From Terriglobia bacterium (GTDB taxonomy: Bacteria; Acidobacteriota; Terriglobia; UBA7540): a stretch of DNA of 8,150 nt. Below, one piece after another: positions 6,885 through 8,150 of this stretch (the stretch's first letter is position 1; every line of letters starts with the position of its first letter). The stretch covers positions 1 through 8,150 of the forward strand of contig JAIQGB010000187.1 in assembly GCA_020072905.1 (NCBI GenBank), read 5' to 3'. Under the pieces are notes generated by a model. The model saw only the letters and a program-made list of their open reading frames with translations, did no database searches and was not told where the DNA came from. A program made the position numbers and the translations under genes.

Positions 6885-7343
6885 CTAGGACTTCAGAGCG
6901 GCGAGCACTTCCTGGCTGTGCCCGTCCACTTTCACCTTCGGGAAAACGTGTGTGACCTTCCCTGCCGGATCGAGGATGTACGTGGTGCGGACGATTCCCC
7001 ACTTCTTCATCCCGTACATCAACTTCTCCTGCCAGACGCCGTAGGCTTCCAGCATTTTGTGCGAGGTGTCGCCGGCGAGCGGGAAATTGAGCTTGTACTT
7101 ATCGGAGAATTTCTTCAATTCTTCCACGGTATCGCCACTCACGCCGAGCACCACCGTTTTGACCTTGTCCAGTTCTTTTTTGGCGTCACGGAACTGGTTC
7201 GCCTCGCTCGTTCAACCCGGAGTGTCGGCCTTGGGGAAGAAGTAGAGGACGAGCGTTTTACCTTTGAAATCCTTCAGGCCCACCTTCTCGCCTGTCGCGG
7301 AGGGCAAAGCGAAATCGGGAGCTTTGTCGCCTACGTTGAGCAT
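6885..7343 (-). CDS. Bcp-type peroxiredoxin with in-frame TGA (selenocysteine) at the peroxidatic position
   Basis: This thiol (here selenol) peroxidase reduces hydrogen peroxide and organic hydroperoxides in the cytoplasm. Reading from ATG 7343 gives 152 residues, the usual Bcp length, if the TGA at 7214-7212 (codon 44) is read through. Flanks fit the family on both sides: VGDKAPDFALP (4-14), GKTLVLYFFPKADTPG (28-43), the TGA codon, TSEANQFRD (45-53), VVLGVSGD (64-71), and the conserved Arg R119 in WGIVRTTYILD. The normal active site is TPGCT, so TGA replaces exactly the peroxidatic Cys, as in selenocysteine peroxiredoxins. A candidate SECIS hairpin lies just downstream in the mRNA. The protein has no Cys at all; position 49, where E. 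coli Bcp has its resolving Cys, is Asn. AAGGA lies seven bases before the ATG. gatB ends 63 bases upstream on the same strand. The alternative is a nonsense mutation or base error (TGC to TGA); the SECIS candidate argues against it. Confidence 0.9.
7169..7197 (-). promoter_or_regulatory. Candidate bacterial SECIS element (selenocysteine insertion hairpin)
   Basis: In the minus-strand mRNA, starting 14 bases after the UGA, CCAGUUC (7197-7191) pairs perfectly with GAACUGG (7175-7169) around a 15-base loop that begins CGUG. The loop begins 21 bases beyond the UGA and has a G at its second position. As I recall, the bacterial SECIS rule is a loop about 16-37 bases from UGA with an early G, so this fits, although the loop is a little large. 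An alternative GGCG/CGCC pairing (7203-7200 with 7185-7182) would give a smaller structure or a pseudoknot. No folding was computed. Confidence 0.6.
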
Positions 7344-7350
7344 GGCTAAG

Positions 7351-7355
7351 TCCTT
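7351..7355 (-). promoter_or_regulatory. Ribosome binding site of the peroxiredoxin gene
   Basis: AAGGA on the minus strand (7355-7351), seven bases before ATG 7343. It confirms that translation starts upstream of the in-frame TGA rather than at the internal GTG at 7154. Confidence 0.7.
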
Positions 7356-7358
7356 TCT

Positions 7359-7393
7359 GGGATCGTCGCCGGAACAAGCTGCAGTTCGATCCC
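7359..7393 (-). other. Stem-loop between gatB and the peroxiredoxin gene
   Basis: GGGATCG at 7359-7365 and CGATCCC at 7387-7393 are a perfect 7-bp inverted repeat. GAAC and GTTC inside it can add four more pairs beside a bulge. It lies 15 bases past the gatB stop, just ahead of the peroxiredoxin ribosome site. There is no T-run, so a terminator is not supported. It could be a leader structure, an operator or chance. Confidence 0.4.
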
Positions 7394-7406
7394 GCCGGCG
7401 TCTGTG

Positions 7407-8150
7407 TTACTGACCGAGTTCCTTCTTGAGAATTTCCTGAACCAATTGCGGATTCGCCTGGCCGCGCGTGGCCTTCATCACCTGCCCCACGAACCAGCCG
7501 AACGTGGCGGTCTTGCCCCCGCGGTACTGCTCCACTTGCTTGGGATTGGCGGCCATGATCTCGCGGACGACGGCCACGATTTTCCCTGCGTCGCTAATCT
7601 GCTCGAGTCCTTTCGCCGCCATGACTTCGCGTGCCGGTTTGCCGCTCGCAAACATCTCCGTCAGGATGTCCTTCCCCATCTTGCCGGAGATCGTTCCCTG
7701 CTTGACGAGGCCGAGCAGTTCGGCGAGATGTTCGGCTGGGACGGGCGACTGCTCGATCTCTTTGCCCGCTTCTTTGAGCAAGAACGCCAATTCACTCAAT
7801 ACCCAGTTGGCAGACAGCTTCGCCTCGCCCGAGGCGCGAGCGACCCGCTCATAGTAGTCGGCCAGCAGCTTCGAAGAGGTCAATTGTGCGGCGTCGTGCT
7901 CGGGCAGAGCGTACTCTTGTACGAAACGCTGCTGGCGGGCTTCCGGCAGCTCCGGAAGCGACCGGCGCACTTCTTCCTTCCACTCTTCGGTAATGACCAG
8001 CGGCAGGAGGTCCGGCTCCGGAAAGTAGCGGTAGTCGTGCGCGTACTCTTTCGTCCGCATCCCGTAAGTGCGCCCCTCGCGGCTGTCGAAGAGCCGGGTC
8101 TCCTGAACGATCTCGCCGCCGGTCTCGATGACTTCAATCAGACGATCAAT
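7407..8150 (-). CDS. gatB: Aspartyl/glutamyl-tRNA amidotransferase subunit B, C-terminal half (5' truncated by window)
   Basis: GatB is the kinase/transamidase subunit of GatCAB, which converts Glu-tRNA(Gln) and Asp-tRNA(Asn) to the amidated forms using ammonia passed from GatA. The frame is open from the window edge at 8150 to TAA at 7409-7407, giving 247 of the usual 480 or so residues. The first visible residues fit the conserved block IETGGEIVQETRLFD. Next comes the hallmark MRTKEYAHDYRYFPEPDLLPL, part of the catalytic cradle domain. The C-terminal helical and YqeY-like tail shows SGKMGKDILTEMF, GKPAREVMAAKGL and GWFVGQVMKATRGQANPQLV, which are typical of the tRNA-binding region. The ATG at 8060 (start of MRTKEY) is internal. 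gatA and gatC are not in view. The peroxiredoxin gene follows 63 bases downstream on the same strand, so the two may be cotranscribed. Confidence 0.97.
   Translation of the reverse strand: MDRLIEVIETGGEIVQETRLFDSREGRTYGMRTKEYAHDYRYFPEPDLLPLVITEEWKEEVRRSLPELPEARQQRFVQEYALPEHDAAQLTSSKLLADYYERVARASGEAKLSANWVLSELAFLLKEAGKEIEQSPVPAEHLAELLGLVKQGTISGKMGKDILTEMFASGKPAREVMAAKGLEQISDAGKIVAVVREIMAANPKQVEQYRGGKTATFGWFVGQVMKATRGQANPQLVQEILKKELGQ

Noticed and set aside
6733..7002. Upstream extension of the S9 peptidase by 90 residues
   Set aside because: The extension is rich in Arg, Gly and Ser, overlaps the peroxiredoxin gene, and would bury the signal peptide. A strong ribosome site directs the start to 6732.
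6885..7154. Short 89-residue peroxiredoxin fragment starting at GTG 7154 as a gene or pseudogene
   Set aside because: The missing N-terminal half is intact upstream in the same frame with its own ribosome site; only the TGA at the active-site codon separates the halves, so a selenoprotein is the simpler reading.
6699..7349. Plus-strand open frame of 216 codons opposite the peroxiredoxin
   Set aside because: Antisense shadow; the opposite strand has the conserved peroxiredoxin motifs.
7381..7403. Plus-strand GTTCGATCCC resembling a tRNA T-arm
   Set aside because: Only three of five T-stem pairs form and no acceptor, D or anticodon arm is found upstream. It is part of the inverted repeat at 7359-7393.

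Overview
This 8.15 kb window reads as GC-rich bacterial chromosome carrying housekeeping genes. No phage, transposase, CRISPR or rRNA sequence is visible. No gene fixes the phylum. GC-rich coding sequence, few clear Shine-Dalgarno sites on the plus-strand genes, and degenerate heptameric repeats between genes remind me of Verrucomicrobiota or related PVC/Acidobacteria genomes. That is inference, not proof.

Plus strand (1-4660): the 3' part of ruvB (Holliday junction helicase), folK (folate pathway), a deoxynucleoside kinase, panB, and a long panC. The cluster mixes DNA repair, folate, nucleotide salvage and pantothenate/CoA synthesis. PanB and PanC catalyse the ketopantoate-forming and pantothenate-forming steps of one pathway. 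The panC product is unusual. A complete pantothenate synthetase (about 280 residues) continues in frame into about 230 residues that resemble a family-4-type, Fe-S uracil-DNA glycosylase, with all four cluster cysteine positions present.

Minus strand (8150-4681): the 3' half of gatB, a Bcp-type peroxiredoxin, and a secreted S9 prolyl-oligopeptidase-family peptidase. The peroxiredoxin has an in-frame TGA exactly at the peroxidatic cysteine codon, followed by a plausible bacterial SECIS hairpin. It is best read as a selenoprotein of 152 residues that ordinary gene calling would truncate or miss. It contains no cysteine at all.

Intergenic regions: folK/dNK and dNK/panB hold tracts of degenerate 7-bp repeats. 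The first tract includes the folK stop codon and has an inverted partner 50 bp downstream. The plus- and minus-strand gene sets converge at 4660/4681 with a 20-bp gap.

The two most interesting observations are the selenocysteine peroxiredoxin and the PanC-UDG-like fusion.
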